NCBI GenBank assembly: GCA_003641405.1 | Contig: QNAF01000016.1 | Span: 1-16,389, forward strand | Origin: Candidatus Zixiibacteriota bacterium | Lineage (GTDB): Bacteria > Zixibacteria > MSB-5A5 > GN15 > FEB-12 | Direction of reading: 5' to 3' | DNA length: 16,389 nucleotides | Part shown: positions 6,787 through 14,261 of the stretch, one piece after another | Layout: every line of letters begins with the position of its first letter | How positions within the stretch are numbered: the first letter of the stretch is position 1 | Notes under the pieces: model-generated | Told to the model about the DNA's origin: nothing | The model's input: the letters and a program-made list of their open reading frames with translations, nothing else | Database searches by the model: none | Program-made: the position numbers and the translations under genes

Positions 6787-6897
6787 GGCGGTGTATGTCC
6801 ACATGCGCCGCCTTTCTCTGTTTGTTTCGGCAGATGTGGACATCTGCCTGGCACGATTAACAGCACGCAACCATCCTTCGACAGGCTCAGGATGACA
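6787..6897. repeat. Three palindromic repeats downstream of the lipoprotein gene
   Basis: GGCGGTGTATGT/ACATGCGCCGCC (6787-6812, 10 of 12 pairs), then GGCAGATGTGGACATCTGCC (6829-6848), identical to 4558-4577, then ATCCTTCGACAGGCTCAGGA with TGACA (6873-6897), a common REP-type motif. The remaining 6898-7000 holds no gene that I can support. Confidence 0.65.
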
Positions 6898-7000
6898 GCC
6901 CGGCTATCATCAGTTGTAGGGAGGGTCCGTCTTCGAACCCGCCATGTCCGTTGCCGCGCGTGAATGTGTCGGAGGTGTTATGCGTCCGGCGCATTGGTTG

Positions 7001-7750
7001 TTATACGCAGAGTATTTCTCGCAAAGTAGATATAGTCTTACACTGCTTTCTGCTTTGACTATTGTCTGATTTCGTTCCGTTCCGGGAATCATTTTCGAAA
7101 TCAAGGCAGTTCTCATCTGTGTCTTTGTCCCGTCTCTTTATCAATATCGACATCATCCCAGCCGCGTTCGCGGCTTCAACATCCTCGTCTGTGTCACCAA
7201 CATATGTCACTTCACTCGGCGTCAGTCCTGTTGCAGATAATGCAGGTGTGAAAATATCTGGGTCCGGCTTCTTTACTCCAACTTCTCCGGAAATGATGAC
7301 AGTTTCAAAAAGATGATCCAATCCATATTGTGAAAGATACTTGCGTACATGACGCGGGTGGTCGAAATTGCTTACCAATCCGAGTTTCTTACCCTCTTTC
7401 AGCTCCCTCAACACTGGAATTGCGTCTTGATCAAGTGTGATTTCTTCCTGCCATTTACCGGCAATCAAGTCGGCAATAGAGCTGATATCGCTATCAGATG
7501 TTTTGATTTGAAGGGAGGAGCATAAGGATTTGATACGTTTCTCGAAAACTGTCAGGTTCTGTTCGGTTAAAGCAGGTTCATCTTTGCCGAAAAACCTATC
7601 ACATTCCTTTGAGAAATCTTCTTTAGATAACGTAAGACCATGTTCTCTTAACGAGATATGAAAATAATGCAGCCAATCGGCCCATGCTTTTTTCATGTCG
7701 CCGTAAATGAAAAGCGTTCCATACAGGTCGAAGAAAATCCCACGTATCAT
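7001..7750 (-). CDS. HAD-superfamily hydrolase
   Basis: Probable phosphatase of the haloacid dehalogenase superfamily with an alpha-helical cap (about residues 14-95). Motif I is FFDLYGTLF (nucleophile D8), motif II LVSNFD, motif III the lysine of GVKKPDPDIF and motif IV YVGDTDEDVEAA. The second aspartate usual in phosphatases (DxDGT) is Tyr10 here, a variant also seen in 2-haloacid dehalogenases and some other HAD proteins, so substrate and even reaction type are open. I prefer the ATG at 7750 (MIRGIFFD): a GAGGA lies just upstream and HAD proteins typically begin this close to motif I; an in-frame ATG 18 bases earlier is the alternative. The hydrophilic tail after about residue 210 is not part of the fold. 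It stands alone on the minus strand, flanked by repeats. Confidence 0.85.
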   Translation of the reverse strand: MIRGIFFDLYGTLFIYGDMKKAWADWLHYFHISLREHGLTLSKEDFSKECDRFFGKDEPALTEQNLTVFEKRIKSLCSSLQIKTSDSDISSIADLIAGKWQEEITLDQDAIPVLRELKEGKKLGLVSNFDHPRHVRKYLSQYGLDHLFETVIISGEVGVKKPDPDIFTPALSATGLTPSEVTYVGDTDEDVEAANAAGMMSILIKRRDKDTDENCLDFENDSRNGTKSDNSQSRKQCKTISTLREILCV

Positions 7751-7801
7751 TTCAATCCTCATGCGCACATCATAATAATACTATACAACACGCTTCTTCA
7801 C

Positions 7802-7986
7802 GGCAGTTTGTCCTGCCGGGAAGTCAATGTCAACAAGCAAGGGCATGATCTCCGTGAGCCCGCGGATTCTGATTGATTGTGCAGTTGTAGGTCAGGAGCC
7901 TTGTGCTCCTGACATTCGCGCGAAGCGCGAGAACCTACACGCAAACATGGCAGGTTCACAAGCACTCTCGGAGTGGCTGAACCTGC
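7802..7986. repeat. Series of hairpins in a gene-free stretch
   Basis: Between the HAD gene and 8025 there is no supported gene. The stretch holds GGCAG/CTGCC (7802-7817), GTCAGGAGC/GCTCCTGAC (7891-7913, same design as 4691-4713), CGCGC/GCGCG (about 7918-7930) and GCAGGTTCA/TGAACCTGC (7950-7986). Confidence 0.6.
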
Positions 7987-8024
7987 CCTACAGAAGACCT
8001 ACTTGATGTTCGTATTCAAGATTT

Positions 8025-8330
8025 GGGAGTCGACCCGCCCCGGCCAGAAGACCGGGACAGGCTCCCCCCTCCCTAGAGAGTGAGCACACCGCACTCTCCC
8101 TGGTACGCAGCATAGTGAGCCGGTGGCTCAGGGTACTCCGGGGCAGGCCATGGCTGTAATACTACAACCTGCCACACGGATTTGTGCGTCTGCGGATCAG
8201 GCCAGTTCAGCCGGCTTAAATCCGCTGTTGTGTGCTGGCAATCGGTTGTGGTCGGTGCATGTTCTGTGTGAGGCAGAACACGACACACGACGCAATTTTT
8301 GCTTAGAGATAATGGGGTTCTCGCAACTGC
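8025..8330 (-). ncRNA. Candidate structured untranslated RNA
   Basis: Starts about 7 bases after the -10 box of a near-consensus minus-strand promoter (8337-8365). The only long frame below it lacks an ATG after the expected transcript start and shows no ribosome binding site. The stretch is rich in hairpins: TGAGCC/GGCTCA (8116-8130), GAGAGTG/CACTCTC (8076-8098) and a GC-rich nested stem GGGAG...CCCGG/CCGGG...CTCCC (8025-8066) that could mark its 3' end. It does not match 6S, tmRNA, RNase P or SRP RNA features that I know. Both boundaries are guesses. Confidence 0.3.
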
Positions 8331-8336
8331 ATCGAC

Positions 8337-8365
8337 AATATAAACGCACTGTGTGATTGTGTCAA
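8337..8365 (-). promoter_or_regulatory. Near-consensus sigma70 promoter (minus strand)
   Basis: Read on the minus strand: TTGACA (8365-8360, 6/6) and TATATT (8342-8337, 5/6), separated by 17 bases. This is the best promoter match in the window, yet it points into a stretch with no convincing ORF before the HAD gene more than 500 bases away. Confidence 0.65.
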
Positions 8366-8440
8366 GTACTAATTTGACTTGGTAGCGCGACACTTGGTTT
8401 CTTGCACGCGACCCGCGCGTGTGTTGACGTATGATTGTTC

Positions 8441-8469
8441 TTTACCGATTTACGATGGCTCGGTATATT
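8441..8469 (+). promoter_or_regulatory. Promoter of the Cys-rich / restriction gene pair
   Basis: TTTACC (8441-8446) and TATATT (8464-8469) with a 17-base spacer. Transcription would start near 8476, giving a leader of about 20 bases. It is divergent from the promoter at 8337-8365. Confidence 0.5.
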
Positions 8470-8497
8470 GGAATCGTAACGTACGTATGGAGGAATG

Positions 8498-8809
8498 ATG
8501 GCTGCCGATGGACTTCTTTGCTGGAACTGTGGCAAACCGACAGGAATAACCGGACGCGTGGCGCGGTCAGACAGTTGTGAAAGCTGTCTGGCTGATTTGC
8601 GATGTTGTCGTGGATGTCGCCATTTCGATCCGACTCGTCGGGCACAATGTCGTGAGACTGTTGAAGCCCCCATAAAAGACAAAGAAAAGAACAACTTCTG
8701 CGATTTCTTCCAGATGCGCAACGTAATCAAAGGTCCCGGGGGTATCTCTACCCAGACCGACAGCAAGGATGACCGCAGGAAAGGATTCGACGATCTTTTC
8801 GAGGATTGA
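8498..8809 (+). CDS. Small Cys-rich, probably zinc-binding protein
   Basis: A 103-residue protein with nine cysteines: C8-x2-C11, C27-x2-C30, C36/C37-x2-C40, C51 and C68. The order is CWNCG, DSCESC, CCRGCRHFDP, AQCRE and NNFCDFF, typical of two four-Cys metal sites. I recognise the general pattern (CRxCxxYDP...QCxE...ANFCDYF) from uncharacterised small proteins of several bacterial phyla; no function is known to me. The C-terminal part (from about 75) is polar and probably disordered. GGAGG at 8489-8493 favours the second of two adjacent ATGs (8498). The stop overlaps a possible TTG start of the restriction enzyme frame, so the two genes are likely co-transcribed. Confidence 0.8.
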   Translation: MAADGLLCWNCGKPTGITGRVARSDSCESCLADLRCCRGCRHFDPTRRAQCRETVEAPIKDKEKNNFCDFFQMRNVIKGPGGISTQTDSKDDRRKGFDDLFED

Positions 8810-8931
8810 CTCGAGAACCCGCTAACCTCTCGCGTTGTCAGGGGACAAGAGAAGGGGGGAGTTTTTGTTGCGGTGGGCGGGCTTTCCCTCGTATCTCCTA
8901 TACATGGCACGGGTATACATGTGAGGGAACT

Positions 8932-11900
8932 GTGTTTGACCACTACTTAGAACAGATCGCTGCCACCACGAAACGCGGAGACGCCCGCGAAGAATCATAT
9001 TACGGTGATCTCAAGGATTTTCTGGGGGAATTCTCCAGGGTAAAGCGACGCCGAAAAATCCACGTAACGGTTTTGCCAAAGAAGACAGAGGCCGGAAACC
9101 CGGATTTTCGTGTGTGGGGTGGTAAACACACCCAGGTCGGTTACATAGAAGCAAAGTCCCCCGGCACCCCTCTGGATCGTGTCGAGAAATCCGAACAGTT
9201 GGTGCGGTATTTGGCCACCTTTCCAAATTTGATACTGACTGACTTCTACGAATTCAGGCTCTACCGCAATGGACAGCGTATTGAGACAGTTCGGTTGGCT
9301 CACCAATTCAAACCGACCAGACGGAAGACAGTGCCGCCTGCGGAACACATTGAAGAGTTTGAAAATCTACTCAAGATGTTCCTGCAGTTCTCTTTGCCGA
9401 CCAAGTTCACGGCTGAGAGTCTGGCAAAGGAACTCGCCCTGCGCACCCGGTTTCTCAGAGATCAAGTTATCAAGGAGGAACTCCGTTCAGATACGGACAA
9501 AACCAGCAACAGGATTCTTGGGTTTTATGAAGCATTTAGAAAACACCTGATTGCCAATCTGAAACCGGACGAATTCGCCGATCTTTATTCTCAGACCATT
9601 ACCTACGGTCTCTTTGCGGCGCGAACTCGTGCCAACGGAACCTTCACCAGAAAGGTCGCCTACGACCTGATTCCAAAAACGATTGGCATTCTGCGAGAGG
9701 TATTCCATTTCGTTTCTTTTGATCCGCCTGAGCAACTTCAAGCCACAGTTGACGATATCGCCGAGGTGCTGGCCGTTGCCGATGTAAGAAACATTCTCGG
9801 TGAGTACTTCCGAGAGGGCAAAGGGAATGATCCCATTTTCCATTTCTACGAGACGTTCCTGGCGGCCTACAATCCCAGGGAAAGAGAACGGCGGGGAGTA
9901 TACTATACACCGGAGCCTGTTGTTTCGTATATCGTCAGGTCCTTAAACACCATATTAAAGGAGAAATTCGACCGCCCTGACGGTTTCGCCACACAGTCTG
10001 TTACAGTCCTCGACCCAGCCGGTGGGACGCTCACTTTTTTGGCGGAAGCCGCCAGGTTGGCAGTGGAAGAATATGTGAGCAAGTATGGGGAAGGCTCGAA
10101 AAGTAAATTCATCGAGGATCACATCCTGAGGCATTTCTATGCGTTTGAACTGATGATGGCCCCGTACGCCGCCGGCCATCTCAAAATGGGGTATCTGCTG
10201 GAGGAACTGGGCCACAAGTTGACTGGTGACGAGCGTCTCCCGTTCTATCTCACCAATACGTTGGAGATGGAGGAGTTGGCCCAGACTACACTACCGGGGA
10301 TGGCCTCACTGTCAGAAGAATCCCACTTAGCGGGCAAAGTCAAAAAAGACAAGCCGATCCTCGTGATTCTGGGTAACCCGCCGTATTCAGGGATATCTGC
10401 CAACGCGAGTGACAAGACCTCACCGGTGAAGAAGGGCCAGAAGTATATCAAAGGCTACAACATAATGGTCGAATCGGATTGTGGGCGCCAGGTGGTTCGA
10501 CTCGCCCCAATCGAGATCAAGGCCAGAAAGATCATGAAGCCCAAGCAGAAGACCTTCATTGGCGAACTCATCGAATACTACAAAGTTGTGGATGGCGAGT
10601 GGTTCGGAGAAAGAAAACACTGGCTTCAGGATGACTACGTCAAATTTATTCGTTTCGCACAATGGAAGATCGACCAGGCTGGCGAAGGCGTCGTGGGGTT
10701 CATTACAAACCATGCTTATCTGGACAACCCTACGTTCCGGGGCATGAGGCAATCATTGATGAATTCGTTTGACGAAATGTACATTCTCGATCTCCACGGC
10801 AATTCGCTTAAGAAGGAAAAGGCTCCGGACGGCTCGGTTGATCAGAACGTCTTCGACATTAGGCAAGGCGTGGCGATTGTGCTACTTATTAAGCGCAAAG
10901 CGCGAGAGGGCGCATGTAAGGTCTTTCATTTGGATCTGTGGGGATTGAGAGACCGTAAGTACAGCTACTTGCAATCCAATACCTTCGAGACAGTAGAACA
11001 CGCTGTGCTACAGCCATCGTCACCTTCGTACTTCTTTGTGCCCAAGACAGAGGAAAACAGATCAGAATGGGATAACTACCCTAGTTTAAACAAATTATTC
11101 CCGGTGAATGTGACTGGCATTGTCACAGCACGGGATCGATTTGTCATTGATTTCACAGATGAACCACTCAGGGAGCGAATGACCCAATTCAGGGATTTAT
11201 CGCTCGCCGATGAAATCATAAGACGCAAGTTCGCTTTGAAGGAAACCAGGGGCTGGAAGCTCAAGAGAGCGAGAGCAAGGCTATCCATAGACACCAATTG
11301 GGAACAGTATCTCACGAACATTTTGTACAGACCGTTTGACTTACGAAGGATCTACTACACTCCAATAATGGTTGACTGGGGCCGACAAGAAGTCATGCGG
11401 CACATGCTGCAGGAGAATCTTGCTCTGATCTGCCCCAAGCAATTCAAGGAGGAACCAGGTGCCTTTGTCACAAACGCTTTGGCTGCGCACAAAACGGTCA
11501 GCGCTTTCGATATTAACTACCTTTTTCCCTTGTATTGCTATCCAGAGGACTTTTTCTCTGCACACGAGTCCAAAGGTCGCGTCCCTAACCTTGCCCCCAA
11601 GCTCGTATTAGCTCTTAAGAAAGCCTATGGTCGCCAGCCTTCACCGGAGAATATATTCCATTACATCTATGGAATCCTCTACGCCAACGCCTACCGGAAA
11701 AAGTATGCCGAGTTTCTCAAGACCGATTTCCCTCGGATTCCGTTTACCAGCAGCGCCGAGACATTTAAAAAAGTAGCCAAGCAAGGAGCAGAACTGGTCG
11801 ATCTTCACCTGCTCAAGTCTAAGAAGCTGGTCAAGCCGATCTCCAAGTGCGAAGGGTCGGGCACACTCGAAGTAGTCAAGCCCACGTATGAGAAAGCTAA

Positions 11901-12150
11901 AGGGCGGGTCAAGATCAATCCCGAGACCTGGTTTGATGGTGTGGCCCCCGAAGTGTGGGAGTACAGAATCGGCGGCTATCAGGTTCTCCACAAGTGGCTC
12001 AAAGATCGCAAGGGCCGTACGCTGGCGTCCGAAGAAGTGGTCACCTATACGAAAATCGTCACGGCCATTGCCAGAACCATAGAAGTACAGGCATCGTTGG
12101 ACGGCCTCTATGAAGCGGTAGAGTCGTCGTTGCTTGAGATAAGCCTGTAA
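8932..12150 (+). CDS. Fused restriction endonuclease / N6-adenine DNA methyltransferase
   Basis: A single-chain restriction-modification enzyme of about 1072 residues. The N-terminal domain has a PD-(D/E)xK nuclease signature: NPDFRVW (D58) followed by GYIEAKSPG (E73, K75). A helical linker leads to the methyltransferase core: ERRGVYYTPEPVVSYIVRS, SAM-binding motif I LDPAGGTLTFLAEA (D361) and catalytic motif IV GNPPY (482-485). The C-terminal third, with FHYIYGILYANAYRKKYAEF and DFPRIPF, resembles the specificity region of Type ISP enzymes. No helicase motor is visible between nuclease and methyltransferase, so it is closer to Type IIG/IIL organisation. I chose the GTG at 8932 (VFDHYLEQI) because relatives begin there and GAGGGA stands just upstream; the frame stays open back to a TTG at 8806. 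Function is host defence by self/non-self DNA modification. Confidence 0.85.
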   Translation: MFDHYLEQIAATTKRGDAREESYYGDLKDFLGEFSRVKRRRKIHVTVLPKKTEAGNPDFRVWGGKHTQVGYIEAKSPGTPLDRVEKSEQLVRYLATFPNLILTDFYEFRLYRNGQRIETVRLAHQFKPTRRKTVPPAEHIEEFENLLKMFLQFSLPTKFTAESLAKELALRTRFLRDQVIKEELRSDTDKTSNRILGFYEAFRKHLIANLKPDEFADLYSQTITYGLFAARTRANGTFTRKVAYDLIPKTIGILREVFHFVSFDPPEQLQATVDDIAEVLAVADVRNILGEYFREGKGNDPIFHFYETFLAAYNPRERERRGVYYTPEPVVSYIVRSLNTILKEKFDRPDGFATQSVTVLDPAGGTLTFLAEAARLAVEEYVSKYGEGSKSKFIEDHILRHFYAFELMMAPYAAGHLKMGYLLEELGHKLTGDERLPFYLTNTLEMEELAQTTLPGMASLSEESHLAGKVKKDKPILVILGNPPYSGISANASDKTSPVKKGQKYIKGYNIMVESDCGRQVVRLAPIEIKARKIMKPKQKTFIGELIEYYKVVDGEWFGERKHWLQDDYVKFIRFAQWKIDQAGEGVVGFITNHAYLDNPTFRGMRQSLMNSFDEMYILDLHGNSLKKEKAPDGSVDQNVFDIRQGVAIVLLIKRKAREGACKVFHLDLWGLRDRKYSYLQSNTFETVEHAVLQPSSPSYFFVPKTEENRSEWDNYPSLNKLFPVNVTGIVTARDRFVIDFTDEPLRERMTQFRDLSLADEIIRRKFALKETRGWKLKRARARLSIDTNWEQYLTNILYRPFDLRRIYYTPIMVDWGRQEVMRHMLQENLALICPKQFKEEPGAFVTNALAAHKTVSAFDINYLFPLYCYPEDFFSAHESKGRVPNLAPKLVLALKKAYGRQPSPENIFHYIYGILYANAYRKKYAEFLKTDFPRIPFTSSAETFKKVAKQGAELVDLHLLKSKKLVKPISKCEGSGTLEVVKPTYEKAKGRVKINPETWFDGVAPEVWEYRIGGYQVLHKWLKDRKGRTLASEEVVTYTKIVTAIARTIEVQASLDGLYEAVESSLLEISL

Positions 12151-12216
12151 GTTTCAAGAGTGCCCTTTGGGGGATGACGAGAGTGTCAGTTTCAAAGCGT
12201 GCGGCAATCCGTAGAG

Positions 12217-12257
12217 GTGTCAGGCAGAGACACCTGACACCACCGCATACGGACGGT
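12217..12257. repeat. Inverted copy of the 2200-2240 hairpin module
   Basis: The reverse complement of these 41 bases matches 2200-2240 at 38 positions. It includes the hairpin GTGTCAGG/CCTGACAC and the adjoining CCGCATACGG. It lies between the convergent ends of the restriction gene and the ligase gene, and the 12151-12285 gap holds nothing else that I can name. The hairpin lacks a T-run, so a terminator role is uncertain. Confidence 0.75.
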
Positions 12258-12285
12258 TATTCATCAGACTACCAGGCTGAAAAGC

Positions 12286-13848
12286 TCATGAGCGGTTGTT
12301 AACAAGAGCCTGCTTGTTGATTTTTCCGGACTCAAGTTTGGGCAATGATTCGGTGAAAACGATATGTTTGGGGGCTTTATGTAATGCCAGTTGTGTTTTG
12401 CAATGATCCTGAATCTGCTTGGCGTTTGCCTGAGCGTTTTTTTTGAGTACCACTACCGCTTTGATAGCTTCCCCGAGGAGTTCGTCCGGGACGCCAAACA
12501 CCGAAGCCTCTAAAATATTGTCGAATCTCAACAGGCACTCTTCGACCTCTTTGGCACTCACCCGGTTGCCCCCGGTTTTGATGATCTCCTTTTTTCTCCC
12601 CACAATGTGGAAGAAGCCGTCTTTGTCCTGTCTGGCAAGATCGCCGGTGAGAAGACCACCCTCATGCAATACCGTGGCTGTTTCTTCGGGCTGGTTCCAG
12701 TAACCGAGCATGACATTGGGACCTGAAATCAGAATCTGGCCGGTCTGTCCGGATTCAACCGGAGCACCACTATCGTTCACTATGGAGAGAGTGACGTCCG
12801 GTACAGCGATGCCGATGGAGCCCAGTTTGTCTTTCAGCTTATCAGGCGGCAGATAGCTCGCTCGCGGTGAGGCTTCCGTCTGGCCGTACATGATCCAGAT
12901 CTCTTTTTCCGGGAAAGCGTCCATCAACTGCTGGATAGTCTTGGGAGCCATGGCGCCACCGGCCTGAGTGAAGTAGCGCAGGTGCTCGAAGCGTCTTGTC
13001 TTGAAGGTCGATTTGTTCAGCAGGATGACAAAGTTTGACGGGACCCCGGAGAGTCCGGTCACCTGTTCCTTCTCCATGGTATCGAGGATTACTTCCGGAT
13101 AGAGGAAGCGGTTATCTACAACAAGTCTGCCGCCGCAAGCGATGTGGGTCAGAAGAAGTGAATTTCCATAGATATAGTAGAATGGCAGGATAACCATCAC
13201 GCTGTCTTCGGCCCTGAGTCCGAGGTATTCCACGGTCCCCAGGGTGTTGGAGACAAGGTTACGATGTGAGAGCATGACGCCTTTGGCGTCGCCGGTACTA
13301 CCGGATGTGTAGTATATTGCCGCCAGCTCGTTCGGTGAATCAGTCCAGGAGAGTTCACGCTCTTGTGGTGCAGGCGTGTTGTCTTCAGGATGGTCTCCGG
13401 TGTTGCCAATCACGTTGTCCAGGCTATAGCGTGTCACTCCGTCGAAATCTGTTTTGATCTCTTTGTCTGTAACCAGCCATTTCACCGGTGTTGATTCATT
13501 CAGGATCTTTGCCAGGTGTCGCTGGTATCGAGACTGGCAGAAAAGGAGAGTTGCGGAACAATCACTGAGAATGGAGCGCAGGGTCAGCGGGTTGGCCGAG
13601 GTATCGAGCGGAACGACCACGCAGCCGGCTTTTGTGGCGGCAAAGAAGCAGGTCAGGTACTCAATTGAGTTTTCAAACAGGATAGCGACTCGCGAGCCTG
13701 GCTCGATCGGAAGTTGCCGAAGAAAGCGCTCCAGAGTCGAGACAGTTGCCCAGAGTTCATCAAAGGTGACACTGCGTTCGCCATGCGTTATGGCTGTGCG
13801 ATCCGCGAATGCCGCAGCACTGTGTTCCAGGAGATCACTAATCTTCAT
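12286..13848 (-). CDS. AMP-forming acyl ligase (ANL superfamily), ACP-associated
   Basis: Adenylate-forming enzyme of 520 residues that activates a carboxylic acid and transfers it to CoA or a carrier-protein thiol. Motifs in order: YYTSGSTGDAKG (179-190), the LPFYYIYGNS region (221-230), YGQTEASPR (321-329), LTGDLARQD (400-408), VGRKKEIIKTGGNRVSAKEVE (from 416) and KLESGKINK (504-512, catalytic K509). It is more like free-standing ligases of exopolysaccharide and natural-product loci than like the AcsA enzyme at 2807-4513. It follows an ACP gene by 83 bases in the same direction, so loading that ACP is the most natural role. No strong ribosome binding site precedes the ATG at 13848. The acid substrate cannot be read from sequence. 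Confidence 0.87.
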   Translation of the reverse strand: MKISDLLEHSAAAFADRTAITHGERSVTFDELWATVSTLERFLRQLPIEPGSRVAILFENSIEYLTCFFAATKAGCVVVPLDTSANPLTLRSILSDCSATLLFCQSRYQRHLAKILNESTPVKWLVTDKEIKTDFDGVTRYSLDNVIGNTGDHPEDNTPAPQERELSWTDSPNELAAIYYTSGSTGDAKGVMLSHRNLVSNTLGTVEYLGLRAEDSVMVILPFYYIYGNSLLLTHIACGGRLVVDNRFLYPEVILDTMEKEQVTGLSGVPSNFVILLNKSTFKTRRFEHLRYFTQAGGAMAPKTIQQLMDAFPEKEIWIMYGQTEASPRASYLPPDKLKDKLGSIGIAVPDVTLSIVNDSGAPVESGQTGQILISGPNVMLGYWNQPEETATVLHEGGLLTGDLARQDKDGFFHIVGRKKEIIKTGGNRVSAKEVEECLLRFDNILEASVFGVPDELLGEAIKAVVVLKKNAQANAKQIQDHCKTQLALHKAPKHIVFTESLPKLESGKINKQALVNNRS

Positions 13849-13931
13849 GGTGCAGAATGATTATTGTTTGGAGTGTTCCCACGATCAAGGGGGATTCGGG
13901 CGAGTGTTCTTGTCGCCGAGAATGATTTACG

Positions 13932-14195
13932 TCAGACAGCCTTGCTACCAAGATATCGAACCAGATTGTCTATTGAGTCAAGATTATCGGGAATCATATC
14001 GTCATCTTCGACAGTAATTTCAAACCTCTCTTCGAGAAAGGACGTCAATTCCAGGATACCGGTTGAATCTATGACGCCATTTTCCATGAATGAATCAGCA
14101 TCGGCGAGGTCATCACTGCCTTCTCCGATGAAGAACGTCTCGGCGATGAACTGGCGCAATTTATTTCTGATGGTAGCGGTATCGGTTGTGGTCAT
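13932..14195 (-). CDS. Second specialised acyl carrier protein
   Basis: An 87-residue carrier protein. The phosphopantetheine serine is S44 in ENGVIDSTGIL, followed by LELTSFLEERFEITVEDDDMIPDNLDSIDNLVRYL, the typical helix II-III-IV pattern. Like the ACP at 4757 it has a non-fatty-acid site (DST) and a ...DSI-x2-LV end, so both belong to the same dedicated-carrier type. AGGAGAAG about seven bases before the ATG supports the start. It lies between the NAD synthetase-like gene (66-base gap) and the ligase, and most likely carries the acid activated by that ligase. No AcpS is encoded nearby on this strand; the one at 2416 could serve it. Confidence 0.9.
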   Translation of the reverse strand: MTTTDTATIRNKLRQFIAETFFIGEGSDDLADADSFMENGVIDSTGILELTSFLEERFEITVEDDDMIPDNLDSIDNLVRYLGSKAV

Positions 14196-14261
14196 ATCAT
14201 TCTTCTCCTGAAAATTTCCGATTCAAGCGTCTCTCCCCATCGGACCGGCAACAGCCGTTCC

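Noticed and set aside
6564..6963. Two plus-strand ORFs of 98 and 108 codons
   Set aside because: They run through palindromic repeats and have no ribosome binding site or recognisable protein sequence.
6955..7010. Possible integron attC site at the end of the HAD gene (minus strand TATAACAACC...GCCGGACGC)
   Set aside because: The opening resembles attC and contains the stop codon, but no matching inverse arm follows within 150 bases and no neighbouring cassette is seen.
6980..7069. A 29-codon plus-strand ORF with GGAGG ahead of its ATG, overlapping the HAD 3' end
   Set aside because: The start codon lies in a small palindrome (ATGCG/CGCAT), the product is not protein-like and it is antisense to a clear gene.
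8025..8330. tmRNA, 6S, RNase P or SRP RNA
   Set aside because: The characteristic conserved segments of these RNAs are missing, including a GTTCRA T-loop and a CCA-type end for tmRNA.
8073..8393. 106-codon minus-strand ORF
   Set aside because: Its only ATG is upstream of the promoter at 8337-8365, no ribosome binding site is seen, and composition is not protein-like.
12217..12240. Bidirectional terminator between the convergent restriction and ligase genes
   Set aside because: A good stem is present but no T-run on either side, and the same hairpin occurs inside another gene row at 2217-2240.
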